Origin: Casuarina equisetifolia
Lineage: Eukaryota; Streptophyta; Magnoliopsida; Fagales; Casuarinaceae
Direction of reading: 5' to 3'
DNA length: 64,000 nt
Assembly: GCA_028551475.1 (NCBI GenBank)
Contig: CM052355.1
Location: 16,203,543-16,267,542 of the forward strand
A model generated the notes under the pieces. It worked only from the letters and a program-made list of their open reading frames with translations. It had not been told where the DNA came from and did not search any database. Both the position numbers and the translations under genes were made by a program. Below, in pieces: positions 46,663 through 59,500 of the stretch (position 1 is the first letter of the stretch; each line of letters begins with the position of its first letter).

Positions 46663-49451
46663 ACATTATAAACAAAATTTGATCTTCTATTTTAAGTGGT
46701 CAAACCCTTGTGAAAAAGAAAACTGGGAACTTTCTAACTTTTTTTGTCCTTGTGTTTTTATTTATCTTTACTCTACCACAAAAGTTAGGCACAAAGATAA
46801 ATTCACTCCTTAAGCTATTTCTAGTATTTATAGGATATCCCTCTAAACACAAAAGGGATATAAGCTTTATCATATCATTTTTTAAGGACAAAACTTTTTT
46901 GTTAATGGAAATGTTCATTGTCATCAAATGTTTTTCCATTTTCACAAGTACAATCTTTGCCACATTTTCCAACTATCATCCCTACAACATCATCTATTGA
47001 TGATGATCATAAACACCAATTAGTCAAAATGACCATTAGCTTACCTAATCTAAATTGTCCTTTACAAAAGTACTAGATCCTCTGTCATTATTGCCTTAAG
47101 ATTTCTTTTATGATGATCTTGCTTCCTTGTTATTCCAAACTTTATCTCCTCCCATTATACCAGCATAACCTACAACCATTATTGAAAACCCACCAATTGA
47201 GAAATTCAAAAAAGACACATGACCACCTATTGAGACCAATGATTATATTTGCAATACTTTCATTACTCTAGATGGTAAATCTATCTAATATCACATACCA
47301 AACTTCATTTCTTATGATCATCTCCCTATACTTCATTAAAATTTTATTGCCTCCATCTCTCTTGATATTTAACTCACATTTTTTCATAAGACAATTAGAG
47401 ATTCTAAATGGGGAGATGCCATGAATAAAAATAAACATTAGGATCAAATAATAAATGTGAACTTGTAGATCTACTACCTAAAAGAAAATTGATAAGTTGT
47501 AAGCATGTGTATAGAATAAAATATCATGTATATGGTAATATTTAGCATTATAAAGCAAGGTTAGTAGCCCAAAGGTATAGTCAATGTGAGAGTATTGACT
47601 ATAGTGAGACTTTCACACCCAAAATCAAGTATTGGACTATTATATATGCATTATTGATAACAGCTCAACAAGCTTAGACTATTTATCATATGGAAGTCCA
47701 CAACACTTTTTTACAAGGAGATTTGGAGGAAGTGTATATCAGAATGCCACCAAGGAGTTCATTTGAGACGAGGACTAAAGTATGCAAACTTAGAAAATTC
47801 TTCTATGGATTAAAACAAATGTCTAGACAATGGAATGTAAAGTTTACCAAAGCATTGATTAGGGCTAGATACAATCAATCATTACATGATTATTCCTTAT
47901 TCATAAAGACTAGAGATGGGCATTTAGTGATGGTCTTTATTTATGCTGATGATATTTTAATAACTAGTAATTATGTGGATGGTACAAAGACTTTACATTT
48001 TCATTTTCATTTTCATTTCAGCTTTCATATAAAAAATCTAGGCAAACTTAAATATTTTCTTGGAGTTAAGATTCTTTATGATAGTATTGAAATGCATTTG
48101 AATCAAAGAAAATACATTTTATAATTAGTTTTTGAGATGGGATTATCTAGAGTCAAACCAGTTGTTAATCTCATGGAAACTAATACCACAACCACTAGCA
48201 TCTAGTATGATAAGAAAGTTCATCCTAATCATGATGATCCTCCACTTAAAGATGTTCTTAGTCATCAATAGCTTATTGCTAAATTAAATTACCTCGATAT
48301 GACTTGTTATGATATTCATTTTCTAGCACATTTATTAAGTCAATTTTTGTATACACCCCAATGATTGGGATGTTTCCATTTGACTGGTCACGTATTTGAA
48401 AGGTTCTAATAGTTTGGGTTTTTTCTTTCCATCAAGTAGAGGTTTTCCTTTACAAGCTTACATGATGCCATTGGGCCAAATGCCTTATGACTTGATGATA
48501 TGCTAATAGTTTCTGTGTTAACCTAGGTAATTCTCTAATTTCATAAAAGAGTAACAAATAGCAAGTTGTCACTCTCTCTTCCACTAAGGTGGAATACCAT
48601 GTCACGGTGATAACCAGATGTGAGATAATTTGGCTGATTAGCTTATTACATGATCTAAATATTAATGTGTCTCAGCCCATTTTACTTTATTGTGATAATG
48701 AACTAGCTTAGAAACTAGTAGAGAATCTAGTCCTTCATTAGAAAACCAAACACATGATATTGAATGTCACTCTATATGTGAGAAGATCAAGAATGGCTTA
48801 ATCACTACATCCTATGTTGGAATAGTTGATCAGCCAACTGATATCTTAATTAAGTCATTAAGCGCACACCAACGTTATATCTTTTCTCCAAGTATGGGGT
48901 CTAGGACTTCTATCAATCACAAGCTAGAGGGGAGGTGTTGATGATTTCTAACATGATACAGCTTGTTTGCATGGTGGATGACTTCCTTCATACCTAACGT
49001 GGCAAGTAAACACCACAGTGGAGGGTCAATCTGATTTTGCATCTTTGGTATTTCTTGATCATCTTCAGCGCTCGTACCGCTAGGATACCCATAATTCCTG
49101 TTAATTGTTTTTGTCATTATGTATGACTGGGCAACGCAGCAACTAGCGTCAACTTGCTGGACCTTATCGTGGAGGGTTGAGAGGGGACAGACGAAGACAC
49201 GACATACTCTTGCTGGAAGATGGAAATTAGGCAGTTGTGTTATTGAAACTGATTGTATTCTCGTTTTCTTCTTGTAATCATTAGAACAAAGAAGGCACAT
49301 TGCCTTCATTTTTTCTTATTGTATTTTGTCGGTTTACGGTTTGTAAGTGGTTGGTTTACGATTTGTAAGTTCATACGGCTTACTCAACTGATGCAAATAG
49401 TTCCAAATGTTTGCCATGTCGTTTGACTTTCAATTTTTCTAGTTTTCTACA

Positions 49452-50464
49452 CTTCTCCATTATTATAAGAAGAAAAAGTTAAAGTTCATAACTAAAAAGA
49501 TATTTTACATGTGGATTCTACCAAAAATATATTCATAGTATTTTATTCATTAGAAAACCATCCGAACTCTAGCATCAATATCCATTTTTATAATTCCTAT
49601 CATACATGCCAGGGATTGCTTTGATGAATTTGTTCGCTGGTGACAAGCAAAAGTAGTACAAACCATCGACCTTTTTCTTGATAATTGCAATTCCAAAATG
49701 TTGGCATATTCATCTGTGATAATGAAAACTTTTGGTTGCGAACAAAACCGTGGGTTTGAACTTTTTGCTCAAAGTTAGTATCTCAATGTTTATTTCAGTT
49801 GAAATAGTTCGGTGTTTTAATCTTCAAATATATTTGATGAATTCCGGAGCAACTGCTATTTCACATCGCTTAGATTATTCTCTTTTCTTTTTCCCAGCTT
49901 TTCAATACCATAACCATCGCAAAATGCCATTAACTTGTCTATTTCTAGTCGTTATTTAGCCCTCTAGATACAACGATACTAACAACCAAAAAGCCTCGTC
50001 ATTATAGCGCACACGACCTGAGAGGAAATATATATACGCCTCTGAGGAAATTGGTATGCTGGGTGCTTCAGTCCTATGCTTTGCATTCTGTTCCTGATCG
50101 TCCTTCCATGCTTTTTTCGGTAGTTTTTCTTCAAAAAGAAATAGCACTATGTGGTGGCGGGTTTTTATATGGGATTGATGATAACAATAATTGAATTTCT
50201 TATCCGGACTAATGATCGTCCTCATGTAGGAACGACTGATTAGTCACTGTTTCTCTAAAATGGGCCATGCTTGATTTATTTTATTTATTTTTCTGGACGG
50301 GTACAAGCAAAGGGAGGTCACACGCAAGTTGGAGAGAATCCAAGAGGGTGGAGATCCAATGGGACTCCAGGGATGGGAAGGGATGGCCCGTCTTTCTACA
50401 TCATGCGGCAGCGTCATTTGTGCTGCCTTGAATTTTATGGACCTTCCACAGGAGGAGGCTCTTG
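49452..50464. other. Intergenic stretch without a recognised gene
   Basis: Open frames at 49732-49959 (+) and 49956-50225 (-) have no recognisable domain. Base composition is less AT-rich than the retroelement to its left. Confidence 0.45.
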
Positions 50465-50869
50465 CTATGTATGTCTTTGAGGAAAGAAGCTACATTCCAG
50501 AATAGGAGGAAGTCCTCGGTTGAGGGCGGAGCGAATAGACGTCAGTGGGTAGTCTTGCACTATAACCTCCTCCAGGCCTAAGGCATCAAATATTCTTATC
50601 GCTATAAAGTTTGGTACTGAAGGGTCCTCCAAGAGTGTTTTTGCTGTCCATGCGCAGAGAATATTTCCTTCGGAGTGAGTGATAAAAGAAGGAACTCCTA
50701 ATTGGCAAGTTGAAATCGGCCTTCGGGGACCGAGACTCCAGTGGAAGTGGGCTGCGCTCGTGACTCCACAAGCTTCCAGATGTTTTTTGGCTCGGTTCGC
50801 TGAGTAAAGAGAGGAGTGTATAGGGGAACAATCAATCACCTTGTCTCTGAATAGCCACATAATGTCCAC
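50465..50869 (-). pseudogene. RNase H-like (RVT_3 type) domain fragment
   Basis: A minus-strand open frame of 134 codons. Its second half reads like the plant RNase H-like domain found in LINE-derived proteins: EGNILCAWTAKTLLEDPS, then FIAIRIFDALGLEEVIV and SALNRGLPPILEC. The N-terminal half has no match I recognise. The domain is incomplete and the usual acidic active-site residues are not in place, so I treat it as a fossil. A second RNase H-like fragment lies 2.3 kb to the right on the same strand. Confidence 0.5.
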
Positions 50870-51345
50870 TAAAACCGCTACAAAGAACGAATAGTTAGAT
50901 TCCCATGATCAATGACGAGAGTAGGAAGAGGATCAAGGATTGTCCTGGTCTGTTAGGTGAAGTCGTTCATTACGAATAAATAGAAGTCATGGGTGCAGGG
51001 GGCACTACCTTATTTGGAAAACGATATTAAGTTGCGAGGAATCAGGAAAACGACATGCGATTTGAGGATAAACAAAAAAATCCAACATTAGAAAGAAAAA
51101 TAGCATGTCCTTGATAGGAAAAGAAAACAAAACGAGATTAAATACATGAAGGCTTGCGATAACCAAGAAAACGACCAGACATAATGGAAAAGAACCAAAC
51201 AATACTGTGGTAACCTGGTGTTGTAGCTTTTTGATCTTTATCAGTTTGGTTAAATAAATTAAGATAGCGTTAATCTACTGCAATCACTGTGAGACTCATA
51301 AACACAGATAGAAACAAGACAAAAATGTAAAGAAGCTAGAGCTAG
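50870..51345. other. No gene seen
   Basis: Intergenic DNA. The minus-strand frame at 51005-51202 is hydrophobic low-complexity text without family resemblance. Confidence 0.4.
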
Positions 51346-51640
51346 AAAGCCCAAAAACCAACCTAAAAGCTATCTCTCAAGTTAAAATGGTATTTCCTTC
51401 ATTTAAGTTTTATCATAAGGATCTGCTTTTAATGTGAGATTTTGATCTTGCACATATGTCCTTACATGCCAAGAGATATTAGGCTTAAGGTCATATGTTA
51501 TTAAACATATTCAATTGGGCTCTAATACCCCATTGAAGACCTAAAACCCAGTTTTGAAATTAGAAAGATATTTTTCTAATTAAGTTTTTATCATAAAGAA
51601 TCACACTTTTAAGTGTGAGACTTTTGCCTGCACACAAGTA
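51346..51640 (-). mobile_element. TRIM-like element
   Basis: Two LTR-like units (from about 51346 and 51533) around a short interior that ends in a reversed primer-binding-site remnant (GGGCTCTAATACCCC). Related in layout to the elements at 8893 and 9222. No coding capacity. Confidence 0.55.
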
Positions 51641-51948
51641 GCAAGTTACAAATTTATGTGGTTCAGCAATATGCCAACATCCACCGTGCAGAATCAGAGT
51701 GAATTTTTATTGCAATTAGTAGGATAACAATACAATCTTTGCTTACTTCCTGATTCTTGTTGAGCCTACAAACTTCTCTTTCCCACTTCTGTGTTCTCCA
51801 ACTCTCATCCTCTTCGCCACCCTGTTTCTCGCCTTATACCATTTCATTGGTGCTGCCGCCTCTAAAATTGCCTCATTATGAAGGATAGTCAGCAGCTCAT
51901 CTTAGTCATGAAGAAAGCTTCTTCATTAGCACATGCTGTAGCAGCTTA

Positions 51949-52480
51949 TGTTGAGATATCTTGAATATTTATGTTTTTGATGATGAACAAAGAAATGGAA
52001 AATATCCAACCATTGTTTGTCTATTTGTTCATAAGGGTTTTTATGTTTGGGTCGGGATGAATGAACTCAAATCCAGTTGACGAGCCCAGTTAAGGTGCCG
52101 ATACAAGCCCAATGTACGATTCATTAGCCTAGTTTACGTGCAGACTCAAGCCCAGCTCACTAGCTCAGTTGATTGCCTCAAGCCCACGAGGCTAAGGAGA
52201 AAACATGGTGTTGTAGCAAAGAAGGTTCGAGTGAGACAGGAAAAACATCTCACATCTTTAAGCTTCTCTCAACCTGGGTTTACCATTCGGAGACGGGCTT
52301 GTCACTGAGCGTCGAGCTGATCTCCGCCGGTCCAGGGACAGCTTGGATGGTCTGACTACTAATGGTCAAGAAGCTCTAGGCCCTCTCTAAAGTCTCGCTA
52401 AGTTTGATCTTTACGGAAGAAGAAGAGAATCCTCTAAAGGGAAGTAACAGAAAATTTCTCAAGCTCTAGATTCTACTAAT
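51949..52480 (+). mobile_element. Copia (SIRE-like) LTR fragment
   Basis: Begins TGTTGAGATATCTTGAAT and continues with text typical of long SIRE-type copia LTRs (TTTTTGATGATGAACAAAG). The right end is unclear and no internal region follows, so it is probably a truncated or solo LTR. The open frame at 52173-52355 lies within it and is not a gene. The 300 bp to its left (51641-51948) hold no gene. Confidence 0.45.
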
Positions 52481-53155
52481 CTGCGCTCACTTTTTGCCTC
52501 TCAATGTGCTTACTGTGCATTATCTTATTTGCATTAAGAAAAGATTTATTGTCATATTGTCCAAAATAAAACTGTTAAAATATAAATCTTATTAGTCATA
52601 ATTAAGAAAATAATACTTGAGAAGATTTGAGAACATTAATTTTTTTCATATAAATGTTTTACTGTATTATAATTGAAAGATTTTAAACTTAATTTTTTCT
52701 TAAATAAAGTTATAAAACCAAAGTGTTTTCTTATGTTTTTATATTCTTTTATTTTTATATTAATAAACTCACATATTTATTTAAAAAAATATCTAAACTA
52801 CAAACCCCAGGTTCTCAGGTTATTGATCTTTTGGGGTTTTTTATTTCTTTCTTAAACATAAACAATACCCTAGCAAATTTATTTATTATAACAAGGTTAT
52901 GCATAATAATCATTTTTTTTTAAATTGCAAAAGGTAAAGTGTAAAACCTAACCAATCTAATATAAGTCCCTTTAAAAGGGTAATCAAAAGAAAACAAGAT
53001 TGGTAGCATATATGCTACACCGTTTCTATGGAAATGAAATTTGCAAAATATAATGGGCAATATATAGACTTAACTCATGCAAGAAAACCCATAAAATCTA
53101 AGCAAATCTAAGGTATCTTGGTTCATAACAAACCTTTGAATGATCGTGCTATCTG
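52481..53155. other. Very AT-rich intergenic stretch
   Basis: No gene, RNA or mobile-element signature seen. Confidence 0.5.
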
Positions 53156-53517
53156 TTAGGGTAACCAATAGTGTTCCAAATCGAGCTGGTCTTTACATGC
53201 ATCCAAGCATGCCTGAGGTAAACATCCAACTTGGTCATAAATTTGCTGACCAATTAAAGAGTGGCCATAATCTGCAAGTTTATCTACTAGAAAATTCCCC
53301 TCAAGGAATGTATATTGAATTGTTATGGCCGGGTTGATAATTGCGAGGCATTTTCTGACAGTATAGTCTCTCACCCGTGGGGCTTTAAACTCAGCATTTG
53401 AATATTGTATCATAAGCCGCAAATCAGCTCCCACCATTTGTGATATAAACCCTTTTTCATGAAAGATTTTTATACCTTTAAAATGCCGTGTGCTTCTACA
53501 ATTACACTGGTTCCTTC
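53156..53517 (-). pseudogene. RNase H-like protein, C-terminal part (split by copia)
   Basis: The minus strand encodes the second half of a plant RNase H-like domain: ADLRLMIQYSN near the start, then IQYTFLEGNFLVDKLADYGHS, which matches the usual HTYREGNQVADALAN-type helix. The remaining N-terminal part lies at 61660-61859, on the far side of a copia insertion. Both breakpoints end in TCCTTC. Sequence beyond the domain (to 53156) reads CKDQLDLEHYWLP. It was probably LINE-derived or a domesticated RNase H-like gene, and is now disrupted. Frame changes near 53440-53470 show decay beyond the insertion itself. Confidence 0.65.
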
Positions 53518-56500
53518 TGTTGAAAAAACTGCACTGTAATTACAGCAGGAAGCAGCTTGAATCTCGAAGTATCAGCACGGTGAATCATCTGGACATGCAA
53601 TCCCACGGATTAGTGCTCACCACCCATATTATCCGAGAAACAAGCTAAGGAAAGACGGCACCGTCCAGAAAGAAGAGGGAGTCATCAGGAAGTGCATCAC
53701 GGTTGGCAATTCAAGTGAAAAGAGAGAGAGAGAGAACATTTATTAGGTGCTTGCATATTCCAACAAGTAATCTATTTGTTTCAAGGCATGTTATCTTTGA
53801 TGAAACAGTGTACCTTTTTGCTTAAATAAAGCCGTCAAGTACACACCATTCAGATGATCAAATCGGATATCCAGCTTTTATGCTGAAGAAAATCGCATAA
53901 ACCACATTCAGATCAAGTCATGAATCCCATCTCATCGTTTAATAAGGAAGAAGGACGGGTTGGTAATGGACTCCAAAACCAAAACATCGACTCCACGCCA
54001 CTCATAACTGCACAAGGTAAGGAGAGCTTGCCACCTATCACTGAAGGACGAGAATATAGCAAATTTACATTAAGAGACTGTTTTGTTTGAAGAAAATTAT
54101 GACCTTTCATTTATTACAACACTACAAAATCACCACCGCTTCTTTTGGAAAACACTAACTTTCCACAAGAAAGCACTCTCTCACCTATCAAATTGCCATT
54201 TTCTTCTTCCTCTCAGCTTACCATTTCTCGGCCTGACACAATATGTCTGACTCCTTAGCTCCACAGCACCAAAGTGCAACTAGGTGTTTTCCCATCAACA
54301 ATCCATTCAATACAATGAAAAAGATGCACCTAGAACCCACACAATGACCACTAGGAGCTAAGTTGGAGTTAGGAAGCTAATCCCATGTTATGCTCTCCAT
54401 GTTCGGTCAAGCGTGCCCCCCATCCCCACATCCGTAATGAGCACCCTTTCTCATCCAGGTTGGAGAAATGCCATGAAGAACTAGTAGGGACCCCTACAAA
54501 AAATCGGTAATCAATCTTTGGTCCCACAATTTCCAACAATGAATATAATAAGGAGTAAATGGGTGTTTAAAGTTTAGTTGACTTCACAAGGAACGTTGGA
54601 CAGATTGAAAGCTTTGGTCACAAAGGGGTACACCAAGAATCAGGAATAGACTTCCTTAAAACATACAGTCCAGTGGTAAGACCTACAACCATAATGTTAA
54701 TCCTCTCTCTTGCAATCATATTTAGATGGCCTTTTAAGCAACTAGATAAAGAAAATGCATTTTTCCATAGTTATTTATCATAACCAGTTTTCATAGGACA
54801 ACCCGAAAGATTCACTGACCTAGGGTATCCAAATCACCTTTTTTATTTGCACCAAGCACTTCCTGGGTTAAAACAGTCAACCTGAGCATTGTTTGAACGA
54901 CTCTCGACCTTTTGGCTTGAACGTGACTTTCATTGTTCCTTGTTTGATCCATCTTTGTTTTTGGGTCAAAAAGGAATTAAACAAGTATGGATACTATTGT
55001 ATGTTGACAACATAATAGTTACTGGAACCGCTACTTATATTGTAAACAACTTCATACAAAAATTCAGTAATGGCTTTCTAGTGAAAGACCTCGAATGATT
55101 ACACTATCTTCTTATCTACAATTTGTATATGATGCAGATGGAGTGTTTGTATCACAGCATTAGTATACAAGAAATATTGAGAAGTGCAAAAATGGCCTAT
55201 AGTAGACCTCTCTTAATGCCTATGGCAGTAAAAAGTCCAACCATCTCAAATGGGGAGCAGTAACTCCCTCAACCCACGATCTTCCAAAGCATTTTGGGAT
55301 CACTCCATTATCTCTCTCAAACATGCCCCGACATCAGTTAATTAATTCACAAGCTATGTCAAAAAATGAGTACCCCGTGCTTAAAGGACTTTTATGAGCT
55401 TAAGTGGATCTTACTGTATTTACAAGGTACTGCAAATTATAGGTTACAATCTCATCACCGGAGTCCAACTACTGTGTATGGATTCACAGATGCAAATTTT
55501 GGAGGTTGTGACAAAAGAACAAAGTCAACTAATGGGTACCCATATTCAAGGGAGCATATCTGATTTCTTAGTCCTCAAAGAAACAAAATCTTTTGTCTCG
55601 TTCCTCTGCAAAAGTAGAATATAAGGCCTCCACTGAAGGGATAGCAAAAGTAATTGTTGTTGAAACGGCCTTGTATGTAGCCCAAACTGATGGAAGCTGA
55701 GCAAGAGGCATGTTGCTAAACTATCAAGCTTCCATGTCAGCCTTCATATGAGCAAGGAGGGAACGTAAAGTCATACGTGACAACAACAAGGTCCAAACAT
55801 GACCTCAACAGTGACAACGTTACCTTCTCTGTAAGCTACATAGACGGCTATCCTTACCTCACTGTGAGAAACCTTAATGCTATGATAGAGGAACCTTCCT
55901 CTAATAGAGTCGGTGCCCAACTCCACAAGAAAAAGAAACTTAGTAGCCCTTCTCCATGATGATCATGTTTACTGTTGTCTGTTTCTTTTTATGTCCTTTG
56001 TCCGAAGTCTATAAGTAAGACTTTTGTTGTTAGAACAACTCACGAACTCTAACGTGAGAAACTATGTAAAGCCATAGAGCCCTCTTTTGTGATTAATAAA
56101 TATCTGCGTGTTTGGTGTGTAAATTGGTAGTTCTTTGATTTTCTTCTTGGTATCAAAGAGCCACTTGATCCAACCTCAATATAAACACTACACAACATGT
56201 CTCATGAAGCTACATACTTGTTTCCTAACTCAGTAAATGTTAGCAATTTTGTCACAATCAAACTTACTGAAGATGACTCAAATGAAATCTCTTCTACAAA
56301 CCCAAAAACTCACCGGCTTCATCACCAGAACTACACCATTACCACCCGCTACTATTACAACAAATGATGAAAAAGAAAAAACAAACCCGCATTGTGAAGC
56401 CTAGATTCAAAGTGATGCTTTAGTTAAATCCTGGATAATAAGCACATTATCAGAAGAAGCTTTAAGACACATCTTCGACCTAAACATTGTAGCTCTAGTC

Positions 56501-59500
56501 TGGGAAGCTCTTGCAAATCACTTTACACAAAAGATTGAAGCACGAGAATTTGATTTTACTGTCTCAAATCAATAACTTGAATAAAGAAGGAAAATAATTA
56601 CCTATATTCCTTTCTGAATTTAGAGGACTCCTAAATCAACTCAGCTCCACTGGACAACCTTTCACGAATTCCGCCAAAACATTCCATCTTCTTGAAAGTC
56701 TAGGAAGAGACTATGAAGCCTTCAAAACTACAATGTTTTATCCCCTAATACTACACTTTAGTGAAATAGTTTCCCAACTCCAAGCTTATGAAGCTCGACA
56801 CCAACGTTACATGTCCAACAAAGTCAACACACCAACTGAAAATATGGCATTCGTAGCTCAATGAAATGGAAGAGGAGGTCAAGGACTTGAATGTGATAGA
56901 GGTTCATTTTTTTCCTCATAAGGAAGGGGTTTAAACTTGGCTACTACTTTCAATAGAGAAAGACAATGGCAAAATCAACTAAACCTACAAAACAAAACTA
57001 TAGGTAATAATCACTTTGCTAACCCTAACAACCGTCTAATTATTACCTATCAAATTTGCAGTAAGAGAGGACATATTGTGCTAGAGTGTTGGAAACACTT
57101 CGACCATTCCTTTTAAAGTGAAGAAATCTCCAAGGCTTTAACAACACTTCAAATAATGGAACCTAACAAAGAAGAATGGGTGGCCAACTCAGGGGCTACC
57201 TCACATAATGTTGACAACCCAAGTAAACTCAATAATCTTCTACCCTATAAAGGTTCTGATGGCATTATGATTGGAAATGGACAAAATATACCAATTACCC
57301 ATATTGGAATAACAAACCTTAGTAACAAAAAATTAAAATTAAATTATGTTCTAGTTTATCCTGATATAACTCAAAATTTATTGTCTATATCAAAATTAAC
57401 TAATAATTACCCTTGCTTAATAATATTTGACAAAACATCTTTTATGGTAAAGGACCTAGCGACTCAAGAAACACTTCTTAAGGGATGTAGGAAAGGAGAT
57501 ATGTATGTATTGCCAGCCAAACAAGAACAAGCCCTATTCTTTCCACATCAACAAAGCACAGATGGTAGTACATGGTATAAAAGATTAGGTCACTCTAATA
57601 TTCATATTTTAAAGTATCTATCAAAACATAAATGTATATCAATTAATGGAGAACTTCTGGTTTCATGTTAGGAATGTCAAGAAAATAAGTCACTATTTAC
57701 CTTTTTCACACTCAATAAATAAATCAAGTTCTCCACTAGAAAAGATTCATAGTGATCTTTAGGGACCATCACCCACAGCATCTTGTCAAGGTTTTCTATA
57801 CTATATAATTCTTATTGATGACTAAACCAGATTTTCTTGAATATATCCTATTAAAAGAAAATCAAACTTTTATCAAACTTTTACTTATTTCAAACGATGG
57901 TCAAACATCAATTCAATGCAAAGATTAAAATTCTACAATCTAATAATGGAGGTGAATATATCAACAACGAATTAGCAGAGCACATAACCAAACATGGCAT
58001 AATTCAACAATTTTCTTGTCCTTATACACTGCAACAAAATAGAGTTGCACAACAAAAGCATAGAAACATATCAAAACTTGGTAGAATAATGATGAACCAT
58101 GCAAATCTACCTCATAAACACTGGACTAAAGGCTTTCTAACTACAATATACATAATTAATCAATTACCTACAACAATCTTAGGGAATAAATCACCTTATG
58201 AATTATTGTATAATCAAAAACCAAATTATGGCACGTTACAAGTCTCTAGTTCATAATGTTTTCCTTGCCTTAAATCCATTATAACAAACAAACTATCTGC
58301 AAGATCAATTGCTTGTGTATTCTTAGGATATAGTGCAAAATACAAGGGATATCGTTGTCTTCATTCCGAAACTAGTAGAGTTTTTATATCTAGGCATGTC
58401 ATCTTCCAAGAACAAATCTTCCCATTCAAAAAGGATAAGTCAAATGAAAAACAACTTGAAAATCCCAAAAATATAGGTCTTGTGCCAAAAGATCAATTCA
58501 AGGATATTGTAGGACAATTTAAACTTACCATATCTCCAAAGGAGGACATCATAACTACAAAGGACTGCCAAAATAAAAACAAATCTAAAGAGTATCAAAT
58601 TTTAAGGAAAACAACAAACCAAATCAATAAAAATCACAAGTCCTTGGTAAAACAAATAGAAAACATATCAGAAACCCATTCCCAACAGGTACAAAATCCC
58701 ATCTTATCTCAGTCCGAAAATACACATGTAGTAGAAACCAATGAAGAAGGAATACAAGTCTCAATCTCATAGGAACACACACGTGATGAAATAACGAGGT
58801 TGCTTCCTACAAACATGGCACCACAACAGCTAAAAGTTTCAGAATTGACCAACGACATCATCACCTATGAGAATGATGAAGCAAACTCTACTTTAGACTT
58901 AGATGATGATGCATGGGATGATCAAACTATGGATTTTCTTCACTCCAAGAATGTGTAAGAAGAGAGTTCATCCCATTATAAGTAATGTTGTCTTTTCCCC
59001 TTTAAGGCAAACTTCACCTTCACCTAGTCCTCCACCAAAAGAAAAACTCTTACGATCTCACACCATGACAACCTATAGTCAATTAGGTGTTCTTAGACCA
59101 AACCCACGTTATGCCATGCATACTGTGCACTCCATACCAGTCATCCCTTCATCTCTCAATGAAGCTCTCATGCATCCCAGTTTGAGAGGTGCAATGGAAA
59201 ACGAAATATGGGCTTTAAGGTATCGAAATTCTTGCTTGATCGTGGGTTCAATTGCTATCCATATGATGTTTCATTGTTTGTCTACCAGTGCCGGGGAGTA
59301 CATGTTTAGGTGTTAGTCTACGTGGATGACTTAGTGGTGACAGGTAACTCTCTCTTTCATATAAAGAGCTTTGCTAAATGCTTATCTGAAATGTTTTTTA
59401 TTAAAGATCTTGGAGATCTACACTTTTTTCTAGGGATGCAAGCACACCAACACACTGACAGCTTATTTCTCTCACAAGAGAAATATGGATTAGATATTAT

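Larger units (their letters stand above)
42545..49451 (+). mobile_element. Ty1/copia element in copy B with both LTRs
   Basis: The 5' LTR starts at 42545 and ends near 44680, being interrupted by a solo LTR of another family. A primer-binding-site remnant (TGATATCAGAGT) follows. The 3' LTR is 48936-49451 (516 bp, TGTTGATG to CTACA), preceded by a purine tract CTAGAGGGGAGG. The flanks CTTTT and CTTCT are a near-perfect 5-bp target duplication. Inside are a TRIM array (45425-46662), RT-leading linker and reverse transcriptase (about 47290-48120, YADDILI motif) and RNase H (about 48240-48900). I could not recognise gag, protease and integrase. The element is broken and old. Confidence 0.85.

Noticed and set aside
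52173-52355. 60-codon open frame
   Set aside because: Lies within a SIRE-like LTR fragment; no conserved domain.
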